Assembly (NCBI RefSeq): GCF_000213055.1
Contig: NZ_CM001165.1
Coordinates: 5,292,945-5,356,944 of the forward strand
Length of the DNA stretch: 64,000 bases
Origin: Streptomyces sp. Tu6071
GTDB lineage: Bacteria > Actinomycetota > Actinomycetes > Streptomycetales > Streptomycetaceae
Reading direction: 5' to 3'
Numbering within the stretch: the first letter of the stretch is position 1; the number at the start of each line of letters is the position of its first letter. Shown in pieces: positions 35,135-44,269 of the stretch. The position numbers and the translations under genes are program-made. Under the pieces are notes generated by a model. That model had not been told where the DNA came from, ran no database searches, and worked only from the letters and a program-made list of their open reading frames with translations.

Positions 35135-35827
35135 ATGCGCCTCAACCGGATTCTGCTCTCCACCGCCCTGGTGGTCGTCGCCCTCATGATCCAGGTCAGC
35201 GTGCTGGCCCGGCTCCAGCTCCCGGGCGCCGTGCCCGACCTGCTGCTCCTCACCGTGCTCGGGCTCGCCCTCGTCTACGGGCACCTCGCGGGCGCCTTCA
35301 TCGGCTTCGGCGCCGGACTGCTCGCCGACCTCGCGCCACCCGCCGACCACGCCGCCGGCAGGTACGCGCTCGTGCTGTGCCTCGTCGGCTACGTCGCCGG
35401 GCTCTTCCGCCCCGAGCACGGGCGGATGCGGTCCGTCTTCGTGCCGCTCGTCGTGGTCGTCGGCGCGGCCATCGGCTCGACGCTCCTGTACGCGGGCGTC
35501 GGCGCCCTCGTCGGGGACACCGCCGCCCGCCACGTGGGCCTCGCGGGGCTCCTGACGACGGCGACGATCTACGACCTCGTCCTCGCCCCGTTCATCGTGC
35601 CCTTCGTCATGTGGCTGGCCCGCCGCTCCGAGAACGACCCGCTCGGCGAGAGCGCGGGCGGTGGCACGGCGCGCGGCGCCGATGTCGCGGCCGGCTGGCT
35701 CGCCTCGGGCACCGGGCTCAGCATCGGCGGCGGCGCACGCGGCGGACTGCGCGGTCGCATGGGCAAGGCCCGCATGGCACGCGCGACCCGCAACAGCGGG
35801 CGCATCAAGGGGGTGAAGCGGCTGTGA
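35135..35827 (+). CDS. mreD: Cell shape protein MreD
   Basis: Membrane partner of MreC and PBP2. 230 residues with five or six helices in the first 165 (for example LSTALVVVALMIQVSVLARL and VPDLLLLTVLGLALVYG), matching the usual MreD fold; the C-terminal about 60 residues are a Gly/Arg-rich cytoplasmic tail ending GRIKGVKRL, longer than in most MreD. ATG at 35135, seven bases after mreC. The 187 bases to pbp2 carry imperfect GGTACCGCCGCAGTCCC repeats. Confidence 0.93.
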   Translation: MRLNRILLSTALVVVALMIQVSVLARLQLPGAVPDLLLLTVLGLALVYGHLAGAFIGFGAGLLADLAPPADHAAGRYALVLCLVGYVAGLFRPEHGRMRSVFVPLVVVVGAAIGSTLLYAGVGALVGDTAARHVGLAGLLTTATIYDLVLAPFIVPFVMWLARRSENDPLGESAGGGTARGADVAAGWLASGTGLSIGGGARGGLRGRMGKARMARATRNSGRIKGVKRL

Positions 35828-36014
35828 GCACCCCGCGCGGGGCGGCGGGCCGGCCCCGACCGGCCCGTACGCCCGCAGTGCCCGGTACCGCCGCAGTCCC
35901 CGGTACCACCCCGGTCCGCGGTGCCGCCGCTCTGCCCCGTACCGCCGCAGCGACGCCCGCCGCCGCCCTCCCGCCCGTCCTCCGTACATTCCGCCCCTGA
36001 GGGGGAGGCGACGC

Positions 36015-38270
36015 ATGTCGAACATTCCAGAGACCGGGCGTACCCCGAGGGTCCGCATCCGGCTCGTCATTCTCCAGATCCTCGTGATGTCGCTGCTGCT
36101 CACGCTCGGCGGGCGGCTGTGGTACCTCCAGATCCGCAACGGCGACGAGTACAAGGCGGAGGCGACCGGGAACCACGTCCAGCAGGTCGTCGACCCCGCC
36201 GTGCGCGGCGCGATCCTCGACGCGCGCGGCGTCCCGCTCGCCGACAACCAGACCCGCCTCGTCGTCTCGGCCTCCCGCACCGACCTGATGAAGACGAAGG
36301 ACGACGGGAGGACCATCCTCACCAAGCTCGCGGGCGTCCTCGGCATGGAGCCGAAGGACGTCATGGACAAGGTCCGGCTGTGCGACGCGAAGACCCCGCA
36401 GCCGTGCTGGAACGGTTCCCCGTACCAGCCGATCCCGATCACCGACGAGGCGAGCCCCAAGCAGGCCCTCCAGATCAGGGAGCGCTCCGAGGACTTCCCC
36501 GGCATCACCGCCGAGCCCACCGCCGTCCGCCGCTACACCGCCCCCGGCGGCGCGCAGACCTCGCAGGTGCTCGGCTACCTCTCGCCCGTCACGGACGAGG
36601 AGATCAAGTCCGCCGAGAAGACCGACTCGCCCTACCTGCGCTCCGACATGGTCGGCCGCAACGGCCTGGAGCGGCAGTACGACAAGCAGTTGCGCGGCAA
36701 GGCGGGGGTGACCCGCTACGAGGTGGACAACCTCGGCCGGGTCATCGGCAAGGCCGAGTCCGACCGCGCGGAGCCCGGCGCGAACGTCGTCACGAGCATA
36801 GACGCGCGGGTGCAGGCCGTCGCCGAGTACGAGCTGAACGAGGCGATGAAGGCCGCGCGCAAGGAGTACGACAAGAACACCAGTCGCAACTACAAGGCCG
36901 ACTCCGGCGCCGTCGCCGTCCTGGAGGCGAAGACGGGCCGCGTCGTCGCGATGGCCTCGCTGCCCGACTACGACCCCAACGCCTGGGTCGGCGGCATCAG
37001 CGCCAAGGACTACACCAAGCTCACCAGCAAGAAGTCGAACTACCCGCTGCTCAACCGCGCCATCCAGGGACAGGCGGCGCCGGGCTCGATCTTCAAGGTC
37101 GTCTCCACGACCGCCTCGGTCGCCGCCGGCTACCCCTTCAACGGGCGCTACGACTGCTCCAGCTCGTACTCCATCGGCAACCAGGTCTTCCAGAACTTCG
37201 AGTCGGAGAACTACGGGCCCATCAGCCTCGGCCGCGCCCTGGAGGTCTCCTGCGACACCGTCTTCTACGGCATCGCGCACAACGAGTGGAAGAAGGACGG
37301 CGGCACCAAGCCGAAGAAGAACCCGCACGACTACTTCTACAAGACCGCCCACAAGTTCGGCCTCGGCAAGGAGACCGGCATCGACCTCCCCAACGAGGTC
37401 AGCGGCCGGGTCCCCGACCGCAAGTGGAAGCAGGACTACTGGAAGGCCAACAAGGCCGCCTGGTGCAAGTCCGGCAAGAAGGACGGCGACTACGCCGAGA
37501 AGATCGCCTACGAGAACTGCCTCGAAGGCAACCAGATGCGCGCGGGTGACAGCGTCAACTACTCGATCGGCCAGGGCGACACGCTCGTCACACCGATCCA
37601 GATGGCGAGCATCTACGCCGCGATCTCCAACGGCGGCACACTCCACGAGCCGAGCATCGGCAAGGCCGTCGTGAGCGCGGACGGCAAGCACGTCGAGCAG
37701 ATCAAGCCGAAGGTCAACGCCAAGCTCCCCATCGACGCCAAGCTCCACAAGGAGATCGACGGGGCCCTCGCGGGCGTCGCCACGCAGGGCACCGCCGCCT
37801 GGCGCTTCCAGGGCTGGCCGCAGAAGGACATCCCCATGCACGCCAAGACCGGCACCGCCGAGGTCTACGGCAAGCAGACGACCTCGTGGTTCGCGACGTA
37901 CACCAAGGACTACGCGATCGTCATGACGATCTCCCAGGGCGGTACGGGTTCCGGAGCCTCCGGGCCCGCCGTGCGCAAGATCTACGACGCGCTCTACGGC
38001 GTCGACAGCTCCGGGCGGATCAACAAGAAGAAGGCGCTGCTCCCCGAGCCGGAGAAGGCGCTGCCGAAGATCGAGAAGGACGGGTCGATCGACTCGCCCA
38101 CGCTCAAGAAGAAGTTCGCGCCCTACAAGCTGGAGGCCCCGCCGCCCTCCACGTCTCCGCTGCTCCCGCAGGACGGCGGCGGGGTGGAGAACGGCGGCGG
38201 GGGGCAGGACGGCGGCGGTGTCGCGAACGCCGGAACCCCCGTCACGACCACCGCAGGGAGGCGGGACTGA
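36015..38270 (+). CDS. pbp2: Penicillin-binding protein 2 (class B transpeptidase)
   Basis: Cross-links peptidoglycan with RodA as glycosyltransferase partner. 751 residues: short cytoplasmic start, one helix (LVILQILVMSLLLTLGG), pedestal domain, transpeptidase domain with Ser358-x-x-Lys361 (PGSIFK), SCD at 412-414 in place of SxN, and KTG at 611-613. The C-terminal tail is rich in Gly, Pro and Lys. An insert of about 50 residues with two or three Cys (near KAAWCKSGKKDGDYAEK and CLEG) probably forms a disulfide. GGGGGAGG precedes ATG 36015. Overlaps rodA by one base. Confidence 0.96.
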   Translation: MSNIPETGRTPRVRIRLVILQILVMSLLLTLGGRLWYLQIRNGDEYKAEATGNHVQQVVDPAVRGAILDARGVPLADNQTRLVVSASRTDLMKTKDDGRTILTKLAGVLGMEPKDVMDKVRLCDAKTPQPCWNGSPYQPIPITDEASPKQALQIRERSEDFPGITAEPTAVRRYTAPGGAQTSQVLGYLSPVTDEEIKSAEKTDSPYLRSDMVGRNGLERQYDKQLRGKAGVTRYEVDNLGRVIGKAESDRAEPGANVVTSIDARVQAVAEYELNEAMKAARKEYDKNTSRNYKADSGAVAVLEAKTGRVVAMASLPDYDPNAWVGGISAKDYTKLTSKKSNYPLLNRAIQGQAAPGSIFKVVSTTASVAAGYPFNGRYDCSSSYSIGNQVFQNFESENYGPISLGRALEVSCDTVFYGIAHNEWKKDGGTKPKKNPHDYFYKTAHKFGLGKETGIDLPNEVSGRVPDRKWKQDYWKANKAAWCKSGKKDGDYAEKIAYENCLEGNQMRAGDSVNYSIGQGDTLVTPIQMASIYAAISNGGTLHEPSIGKAVVSADGKHVEQIKPKVNAKLPIDAKLHKEIDGALAGVATQGTAAWRFQGWPQKDIPMHAKTGTAEVYGKQTTSWFATYTKDYAIVMTISQGGTGSGASGPAVRKIYDALYGVDSSGRINKKKALLPEPEKALPKIEKDGSIDSPTLKKKFAPYKLEAPPPSTSPLLPQDGGGVENGGGGQDGGGVANAGTPVTTTAGRRD

Positions 38271-39466
38271 TGGCCGCGGGACCCTCGCTCACCGTCGCCG
38301 GATACGGCCCCGAGCGCTCCTCCTGGACCCGGCTGCTCGCCAAGGGCTCCCTCGCCCGGCGGCTCGACTGGCCGATGCTGCTGTGCGCGCTCGCCCTCTC
38401 GGCCCTCAGCTGCGCGCTCGTCTACTCGGCGACGCGCGGGCGCACCGAACTCGTCGGCGACGACCCGTACGCGTTCCTCGTCAAGCACGTCGTCAACATC
38501 GGCATCGGGCTCGGCCTGATGATCGGCACGGTCTGGCTCGGCCACCGCACCCTGCGCACCGCCGTGCCGATCCTGTACGGGCTCTCGGTCTTCCTCGTGC
38601 TCCTCGTGCTCACGCCGCTCGGCGTGACCGTCAACGGCGCGCACGCCTGGCTCATGGTCGCGGGCTTCTCGCTCCAGCCCGCCGAGTTCGTCAAGATCAC
38701 GATCATCCTCGGCATGGCGATGCTGCTCGCCGCGCGCGTGGACGCGGGCGACCGGGACCACCCCGACCACAAGACGGTGCTCCAGTCGCTCGGCCTCGCC
38801 GTGCTCCCGATCATCATCGTGCTGCTCATGCCCGACCTCGGCTCGGTCATGGTCATGGTGATGATCGTGCTCGGCGTGCTGCTCTCCTCCGGCGCCTCGA
38901 ACCGCTGGGTCCTCGGCCTCATCGGGGCGGGCACCGCCGGGGCCCTCGCGATCTGGCAGCTCGGCATCCTGGACGACTACCAGATCAACCGCTTCGCCGC
39001 CTTCGCCAACCCGAACCTCGACCCGGCGGGCGTCGGCTACAACACCAACCAGGCGCGCATCGCGATCGGCTCGGGCGGCCTCACGGGGACCGGTCTCTTC
39101 CACGGCACCCAGACGACCGGGCAGTTCGTGCCCGAGCAGCAGACCGACTTCGTCTTCACGGTCGCGGGCGAGGAACTCGGCTTCGCCGGGGCCGGGCTCA
39201 TCATCGTGCTCCTCGGCATCCTCCTGTGGCGCGCCTGCCGCATCGCGCGCGAGACGACCGAGCTGTACGGGACGGTCGTCGCGGGCGGCATCATCGCCTG
39301 GTTCGCCTTCCAGGCATTCGAGAACATCGGCATGACCCTCGGCATCATGCCCGTCGCGGGACTGCCCCTGCCGTTCGTCAGTTACGGGGGCACCTCGATG
39401 TTCGCCGTGTGGATCGCGGTGGGGCTGCTCCAGTCGATCAAGCTGCAGAAGCCGCTGTCGGCCTGA
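38270..39466 (+). CDS. rodA: RodA/FtsW-family lipid II glycosyltransferase
   Basis: Polymerises lipid II into glycan strands; SEDS family. 398 residues with about ten membrane helices; the signature GLPLPFVSYGGTSM is near the C-terminus, and the large extracytoplasmic loop contains YNTNQARIAIGSGGLTGTG and FVPEQQTDFVFTVAGEELG, where the catalytic Asp lies. The ATG at 38270 overlaps the pbp2 stop (ATGA), so the two are translationally coupled, as expected for a SEDS-bPBP pair. In Streptomyces the gene was called sfr. Ends the mre operon at a hairpin with a T run. Confidence 0.96.
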   Translation: MAAGPSLTVAGYGPERSSWTRLLAKGSLARRLDWPMLLCALALSALSCALVYSATRGRTELVGDDPYAFLVKHVVNIGIGLGLMIGTVWLGHRTLRTAVPILYGLSVFLVLLVLTPLGVTVNGAHAWLMVAGFSLQPAEFVKITIILGMAMLLAARVDAGDRDHPDHKTVLQSLGLAVLPIIIVLLMPDLGSVMVMVMIVLGVLLSSGASNRWVLGLIGAGTAGALAIWQLGILDDYQINRFAAFANPNLDPAGVGYNTNQARIAIGSGGLTGTGLFHGTQTTGQFVPEQQTDFVFTVAGEELGFAGAGLIIVLLGILLWRACRIARETTELYGTVVAGGIIAWFAFQAFENIGMTLGIMPVAGLPLPFVSYGGTSMFAVWIAVGLLQSIKLQKPLSA

Positions 39467-39520
39467 ACCGGCGGCAGGGACCGGCGGTGGCCTGATCCCG
39501 ACGGTGGTGGTTCTTCGGTG

Positions 39521-39547
39521 ACGCGGGCCCGTTCGGGCCCGCGTTTT
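39521..39547 (+). terminator. Terminator of the mre operon
   Basis: Perfect 10-bp stem ACGCGGGCCC (39521-39530 with 39535-39544) with GTTC loop followed by TTT. It abuts the next promoter. Confidence 0.88.
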
Positions 39548-39552
39548 CCGGT

Positions 39553-39564
39553 TACGTTCCCCTT
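39553..39564 (+). promoter_or_regulatory. -10 box of a probably leaderless CYTH-CHAD mRNA
   Basis: TACGTT (39553-39558) ends 6 bases before the ATG at 39565 and directly follows the mre terminator; no ribosome site is present. Confidence 0.5.
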
Positions 39565-41100
39565 ATGGCGACCGCGACGCACGAGACGGAACGCAAGTAC
39601 GACCTCGACGGCCTCGACCCCGGCGCGCCCCTCCCCGCCCTCGGCTCCGTGCCCGGAGTGCGCGCGGAGACCGGGGGAGAGGTCCACGCACTCGACGCCG
39701 TCTACTACGACACCACCGACCTGCGCCTCGCGAGCAGCCGCGCCACCCTGCGCCGCCGCACGGGCGGCGAGGACGCGGGCTGGCACCTGAAGCTGCCCGT
39801 GGGCGGCGACACCCGCGAGGAGCTCCGGCTGCCGCTCGGGGAGACGCCGGAGGGGGAGACCGGGAGCGCCGCGGTGCCGGAGGAGTTCGTACGGCTGCTG
39901 GCCGCGCGCACCAGGGGCGCGGCGCTCGTCCCGGTCGTACGGCTGCGCACGCGGCGGACGACGCGGCTGCTGCGCGACGCCGAGGGGCGCGCGCTCGCGG
40001 AGATCGCGGACGACGCCGTACGCGCGGAACGGCTCGACGGCGGCGGCGAGGCACGCGAAGGTGCGGGGGCGTCCTGGCGCGAGGCAGAGGCGGAGCTCAC
40101 CGGGGCGGGGACGACGGCGCTGCTCGACGGCGTCGAGGAGCGGCTGCGCGAGGCGGGCATCCGCCGGGCCGAAGGGCCCTCCAAGCTCGTCCGCGCCCTC
40201 ACGGAGACCGGCACCCCGCCACCCCCGCTCGCGCCCGGCGCCGCGCGCGACACGGCCGGGGGCCACCTCCTGCGCTACCTCCGCGCCCAGTACCTCGCCT
40301 TCCTCGACCGCGAGGCCGGCGTGCGCCGCGACAGGCCGGACTCCGTGCACAAGGCGCGCGTCGCCCTGCGCCGCACCCGCAGCGCCCTGCGCAGCCACCG
40401 CACGCTCCTCGACCGGGCCCGCGTGGACGCGCTGCGCGCCGAACTCAAGTGGCTCGCGGGCGAACTCGGCACCGACCGCGACCGCGAGGTCCTGGAGGAA
40501 CGCCTGCGCGGACAGCTCGCCGACGTCGCGGGGCCGCTCCTGCTCGGGCCCGCCGAGGCCAGGATCACCACCTGGGCCGTCCGCGCGGGCGACACGAGCC
40601 GCGCCACGGCGCTCGCCGCGCTCGACGACCCCCGCTGCCGCGCGCTGCTCGACGACTGGGCGAACCTGCTCGCCGCACCGCCCCTGAGGCCCGCCGCGAT
40701 GCGTCCCGCGCCGCGGCACTTCCGCAAGGCGGTCAGGAAGGAACGCCGCAGGTCGCGCAAGCTCCTCGCGCGCGCCCTCGCGCTCCCGCACGGCCCCGCG
40801 CGCGACGTCGCGCTGCACGAGGCGCGCAAGAAGACGAAGCGGCTGCGGTACGCGGCGGAGTCCGCGCGGCCCGTCCTCGGCAAACCCGCCAAGCGCCTCA
40901 CCCGCGAGGCCAAGGCCCTCACCTCGCTCCTCGGCGACCACCACGACGGCGTCGAGGCCCGCGCCGTACTCCTCCGCATCGCCGCCGGTGCCCAGACGGC
41001 GGGCGAACCGGGCTTCACGTGGGGGCTGCTGTACGGGAGGGAGGAGGGACGCGCACGGGAGACCGAGAGGGAGGCGGAGCGGCTGCGGGCGGGGGAGTGA
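39565..41100 (+). CDS. CYTH and CHAD domain protein
   Basis: 511 residues. The N-terminal CYTH domain has the ExExK motif at Glu7, Glu9 and Lys11 and the Arg/Lys-rich strands expected of triphosphate-binding tunnel enzymes. The CHAD domain from about residue 230 is helical and rich in His and Arg (for example SVHKARVALRRTRSALRSHR and LHEARKKTKRLRYAAE), which binds polyphosphate. Together they suggest an inorganic triphosphatase or polyphosphate-associated protein. Start ATG at 39565. From memory, this gene sits between rodA and the radical SAM pair in other Streptomyces. Long GC-rich frames in the other registers are shadows. Confidence 0.93.
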   Translation: MATATHETERKYDLDGLDPGAPLPALGSVPGVRAETGGEVHALDAVYYDTTDLRLASSRATLRRRTGGEDAGWHLKLPVGGDTREELRLPLGETPEGETGSAAVPEEFVRLLAARTRGAALVPVVRLRTRRTTRLLRDAEGRALAEIADDAVRAERLDGGGEAREGAGASWREAEAELTGAGTTALLDGVEERLREAGIRRAEGPSKLVRALTETGTPPPPLAPGAARDTAGGHLLRYLRAQYLAFLDREAGVRRDRPDSVHKARVALRRTRSALRSHRTLLDRARVDALRAELKWLAGELGTDRDREVLEERLRGQLADVAGPLLLGPAEARITTWAVRAGDTSRATALAALDDPRCRALLDDWANLLAAPPLRPAAMRPAPRHFRKAVRKERRRSRKLLARALALPHGPARDVALHEARKKTKRLRYAAESARPVLGKPAKRLTREAKALTSLLGDHHDGVEARAVLLRIAAGAQTAGEPGFTWGLLYGREEGRARETEREAERLRAGE

Positions 41101-41137
41101 GGGGAGCAGGTCTCAGGGTTTTCCCCTAAGGGTCGCG

Positions 41138-41156
41138 TGGGCCCCCGGCGGGCCCA
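41138..41156 (+). terminator. Possible terminator of the CYTH-CHAD gene
   Basis: TGGGCCC (41138-41144) pairs with GGGCCCA (41150-41156) over 7 bp, 37 bases after the stop. Short but GC-only in its core. Confidence 0.4.
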
Positions 41157-41294
41157 ACGGGTGGGGCGGGGCCGGGGTTCCCGGGGGAGGCGGTCCTCGT
41201 GCGGGCGCGGGGGGCGGGCCGGGGGCGGTTACGCTGAGAGTTCGTGATCCCTCCCCGGATCGTGCCCAGCTCCCGACGTCACAAGGTCAGCCAG

Positions 41295-43232
41295 ATGCCC
41301 GTCGAGTCCGCACCCTCGGTCTTCCCCCAGCTCGAAGCCCTGCTCCCGCACGTGCAGAAGCCCATCCAGTACGTCGGCGGTGAGCTGAACTCCACGGTGA
41401 AGCCGTGGGAGGAGTGCGATGTGCGCTGGGCGCTCATGTACCCCGACGCGTACGAGGTCGGGCTGCCCAACCAGGGCGTCATGATTCTCTACGAGGTGCT
41501 GAACGAGCGCGAGGGCGTCCTCGCCGAGCGCACCTACAGCGTGTGGCCCGACCTGGAGAAGCTCATGCGGGAGCACGACGTCCCGCAGTTCACCGTCGAC
41601 AGCCACCGCCCCGTCGGCGCCTTCGACCTCTTCGGCCTCAGCTTCTCCACCGAGCTGGGCTACACCAACATGCTCGCCGCGCTCGACCTCGCGGGCGTCC
41701 CGCTGGAGGCCGCGGACCGCACCGAGGCGCACCCGCTCGTCGTCGCGGGCGGCCACGCCGCCTTCAACCCCGAGCCCGTCGCCGACTTCATCGACTGCGC
41801 CGTGATCGGCGACGGCGAGCAGGCCGTCCTGGAGATCACCGACGTCGTCCGGGCCTGGAAGGCCGAGGGCATGCCCGGCGGCCGGGACGAGGTGCTGCTG
41901 CGGCTCGCGAAGACGGGCGGCGTCTACGTCCCGCGCTTCTACGACGTCGAGTACCTGCCCGACGGCCGCATCGCCCGTACCGTCCCCAACCGCTCCGGCG
42001 TCCCGTGGCGCGTCTCCAAGCACACCGTCATGGACCTCGACGAGTGGCCCTACCCCAAGCAGCCGCTGGTCCCGCTCGCCGAGACCGTCCACGAGCGCAT
42101 GTCCGTGGAGATCTTCCGCGGCTGCACGCGCGGCTGCCGCTTCTGCCAGGCCGGGATGATCACCCGCCCGGTGCGCGAGCGCTCCATCACCGGCATCGGC
42201 GACATGGTCGAGAAGGGCCTGCGCGCCACCGGCTTCGAGGAGGTCGGCCTGCTCTCGCTCTCCTCCGCCGACCACTCCGAGATCGGCGACGTCGCCAAGG
42301 GCCTCGCGGACCGCTACGAGGAGGAGAAGATCGGCCTCTCGCTCCCCTCGACCCGCGTCGACGCCTTCAACGTCGACCTCGCCAACGAGCTGACCCGCAA
42401 CGGGCGCCGCTCCGGGCTCACCTTCGCCCCCGAGGGCGGCAGCGAGCGGATGCGCAAGGTCATCAACAAGATGGTCAGCGAGGAGGACTTGATCCGCACG
42501 GTCTCCACCGCCTACGGCAACGGCTGGCGGCAGGTGAAGCTCTACTTCATGTGCGGGCTCCCCACCGAGACCGACGAGGACGTCCTCCAGATCGCCGACA
42601 TGGCGACCCGCGTCATCGCCGAGGGCCGCGCCGCCTCGGGCCGCAACGACATCCGCGCGACCGTCTCCATCGGCGGCTTCGTGCCCAAGCCCCACACCCC
42701 CTTCCAGTGGGCCCCGCAGCTCTCGCCCGAGGACACCGACGCGCGCCTCGCGAAGCTCCGCGACAAGATCCGCGGCGACAAGAAGTACGGGCGCTCGATC
42801 GGCTTCCGCTACCACGACGGCAAGCCCGGCATCGTCGAGGGCCTCCTCTCGCGCGGCGACCGCCGCGTGGGCGCGGTCATCCGCGCGGTGTACGAGGACG
42901 GCGGGCGCTTCGACGGCTGGCGCGAGTACTTCTCGTACGACCGCTGGATGGCCTGCGCCGAGAAGACGCTGCCCGCCTTCGGCGTGGACGTGGACTGGTA
43001 CACGACGCGCGAGCGCTCCTACGAGGAGGTCCTGCCCTGGGACCACCTCGACTCCGGTCTCGACAAGGACTGGCTGTGGGAGGACTGGCAGGACGCGCTC
43101 GACGAGACCGAGGTCGAGGACTGCCGGTGGACGCCGTGCTTCGACTGCGGGGTGTGCCCGTCGATGCAGACGGAGATCCAGATCGGGCCGACGGGGCGGA
43201 AGCTGCTGCCGTTGTCGGTGGCGGGGCAGTAG
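41295..43232 (+). CDS. B12-binding radical SAM protein (TIGR03960)
   Basis: 645 residues. An N-terminal cobalamin-binding-like Rossmann domain, then a radical SAM barrel with CTRGCRFCQAG (Cys-x3-Cys-x2-Cys) at about residues 282-292, and a C-terminal Cys-rich end (CRWTPCFDCGVCPSM) that may hold a second cluster. The partner family TIGR03936 is encoded next, as usual. ATG at 41295 gives the family start, with AAGG nearby. GTG at 41244 would add 17 residues and sits 8 bases after a TACGCT box, so a leaderless longer form is possible. In other bacteria the pair lies beside rne/rplU and is suspected to modify tRNA or ribosomal targets; substrate unknown. Confidence 0.92.
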   Translation: MPVESAPSVFPQLEALLPHVQKPIQYVGGELNSTVKPWEECDVRWALMYPDAYEVGLPNQGVMILYEVLNEREGVLAERTYSVWPDLEKLMREHDVPQFTVDSHRPVGAFDLFGLSFSTELGYTNMLAALDLAGVPLEAADRTEAHPLVVAGGHAAFNPEPVADFIDCAVIGDGEQAVLEITDVVRAWKAEGMPGGRDEVLLRLAKTGGVYVPRFYDVEYLPDGRIARTVPNRSGVPWRVSKHTVMDLDEWPYPKQPLVPLAETVHERMSVEIFRGCTRGCRFCQAGMITRPVRERSITGIGDMVEKGLRATGFEEVGLLSLSSADHSEIGDVAKGLADRYEEEKIGLSLPSTRVDAFNVDLANELTRNGRRSGLTFAPEGGSERMRKVINKMVSEEDLIRTVSTAYGNGWRQVKLYFMCGLPTETDEDVLQIADMATRVIAEGRAASGRNDIRATVSIGGFVPKPHTPFQWAPQLSPEDTDARLAKLRDKIRGDKKYGRSIGFRYHDGKPGIVEGLLSRGDRRVGAVIRAVYEDGGRFDGWREYFSYDRWMACAEKTLPAFGVDVDWYTTRERSYEEVLPWDHLDSGLDKDWLWEDWQDALDETEVEDCRWTPCFDCGVCPSMQTEIQIGPTGRKLLPLSVAGQ

Positions 43233-43257
43233 CTCGGCGCTTGCCGGGGCGGGCCTC

Positions 43258-43304
43258 GCGGGGCTCCGCCCCGGGCCCCGCTCCTCAAACGCCGGAGGGG
43301 CTGG
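43258..43304 (+). repeat. Dispersed palindromic element, copy 3
   Basis: Sequence starting GCGGGGCTCCGCCCC and ending CGCCGGAGGGGCTGG, matching the copy at 31831-31877; it lies just after the radical SAM gene. Confidence 0.85.
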
Positions 43305-43346
43305 GGTGTGATGCCGTCGGGATGTGATGCGGCTGGAGCGGGGTGC

Positions 43347-43399
43347 GTTCCCGCATGGGGGACCATGCGGGAACCTCCGCTCGCCGCTGCACGTACTCT
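43347..43399 (+). promoter_or_regulatory. 12-bp palindrome and -10 box before the TIGR03936 gene
   Basis: A perfect inverted repeat GTTCCCGCATGG-N4-CCATGCGGGAAC (43347-43374) is followed by a good -10 box TACTCT at 43394-43399. The palindrome overlaps the -35 position, so it could be an operator; it could also be the terminator of the upstream radical SAM gene. Confidence 0.6.
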
Positions 43400-43438
43400 A
43401 GAGACAAGGACGACCACACTCCCGAAGGACTGACTCCC

Positions 43439-44269
43439 CTGGGCAAGCGACAGCCCGAAGGCCCCCCTCCGGCGCCGGTCACGCAGCGCATCCGGCTGCG
43501 GTACACCAAGCGCGGGCGCCTCCGGTTCACCAGTCACCGCGACTTCCAGCGCGCCTTCGAGCGCGCGCTGCGCCGCGCCGAGGTACCCATGGCCTACTCC
43601 GCGGGCTTCACCCCGCACCCGCGGGTGTCCTACGCCAACGCCGCACCCACCGGCACCGGCAGCGAGGCCGAGTACCTGGAGATCGGCCTCGCCGCGTCCC
43701 GCGACCCGGAACGCCTGCGTCAACTGCTCGACGAGTCCCTGCCCACCGGGCTCGACATCGTCGACGCGGTCGAGGCCCGCACCCCGCACCTCACCGAGCG
43801 CCTCCAGGCCAGCGTGTGGGATCTGCGGCTCGACCAGGTCACCCCCGAGACCGCCGCGCTCGCCGCCGAGAAGTTCATGGCGCGGAGCGCGGTCGAGGTG
43901 GAACGCCTCACCAAGAACGGCGTACGCACCTTCGACGCCCGCGCCGCCGTCGTCCGTCTCGGCCTCGCCGAACAGCGGGCCGACGAGCCGAGCGAGCGTC
44001 CTTGTGCGATACTGCGCCTGGTTGTACGGCACCTGACACCCGCCGTGCGTCCTGACGACGTCCTGTCCGGCCTCCGAGCCGTGGCCGAACTGGCGCCGCC
44101 GGTCCCCGCAGCGGTGACCAGGCTGGCGCAGGGGCCGCTCGATGAGGAGTCCGGCACGGTCACCGACCCGCTCGCGCCCGACCGCGAGGCGGCACCGCCA
44201 GCCACGGCAGCCACCGTGAGCGCCGGCTCCGCCACCGCGACGACGCCCGCCGAGGAAGGCACCGCGTAG
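43439..44269 (+). CDS. TIGR03936 radical SAM-linked protein (DUF2344)
   Basis: About 276 residues. The family core is intact: IRLRYTKRGRLRFTSHRDFQRAFERALRRAEVPMAYSAGF and the SYANAAPTGTGSEAEYLEI stretch. The partner of the TIGR03960 protein; function unknown, possibly delivers or binds substrate. The protein should begin GKRQPEGPP, preceded here by CTG (43439) with GAAGGA 10 bases upstream; no ATG, GTG or TTG lies between the -10 box at 43394 and this point. Earlier in-frame starts (GTG 43343, ATG 43355) lie upstream of the promoter and inside the palindrome. I therefore suggest a CTG start. The C-terminal 40 residues are Ala/Thr rich and variable. Confidence 0.88.
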   Translation: MGKRQPEGPPPAPVTQRIRLRYTKRGRLRFTSHRDFQRAFERALRRAEVPMAYSAGFTPHPRVSYANAAPTGTGSEAEYLEIGLAASRDPERLRQLLDESLPTGLDIVDAVEARTPHLTERLQASVWDLRLDQVTPETAALAAEKFMARSAVEVERLTKNGVRTFDARAAVVRLGLAEQRADEPSERPCAILRLVVRHLTPAVRPDDVLSGLRAVAELAPPVPAAVTRLAQGPLDEESGTVTDPLAPDREAAPPATAATVSAGSATATTPAEEGTA

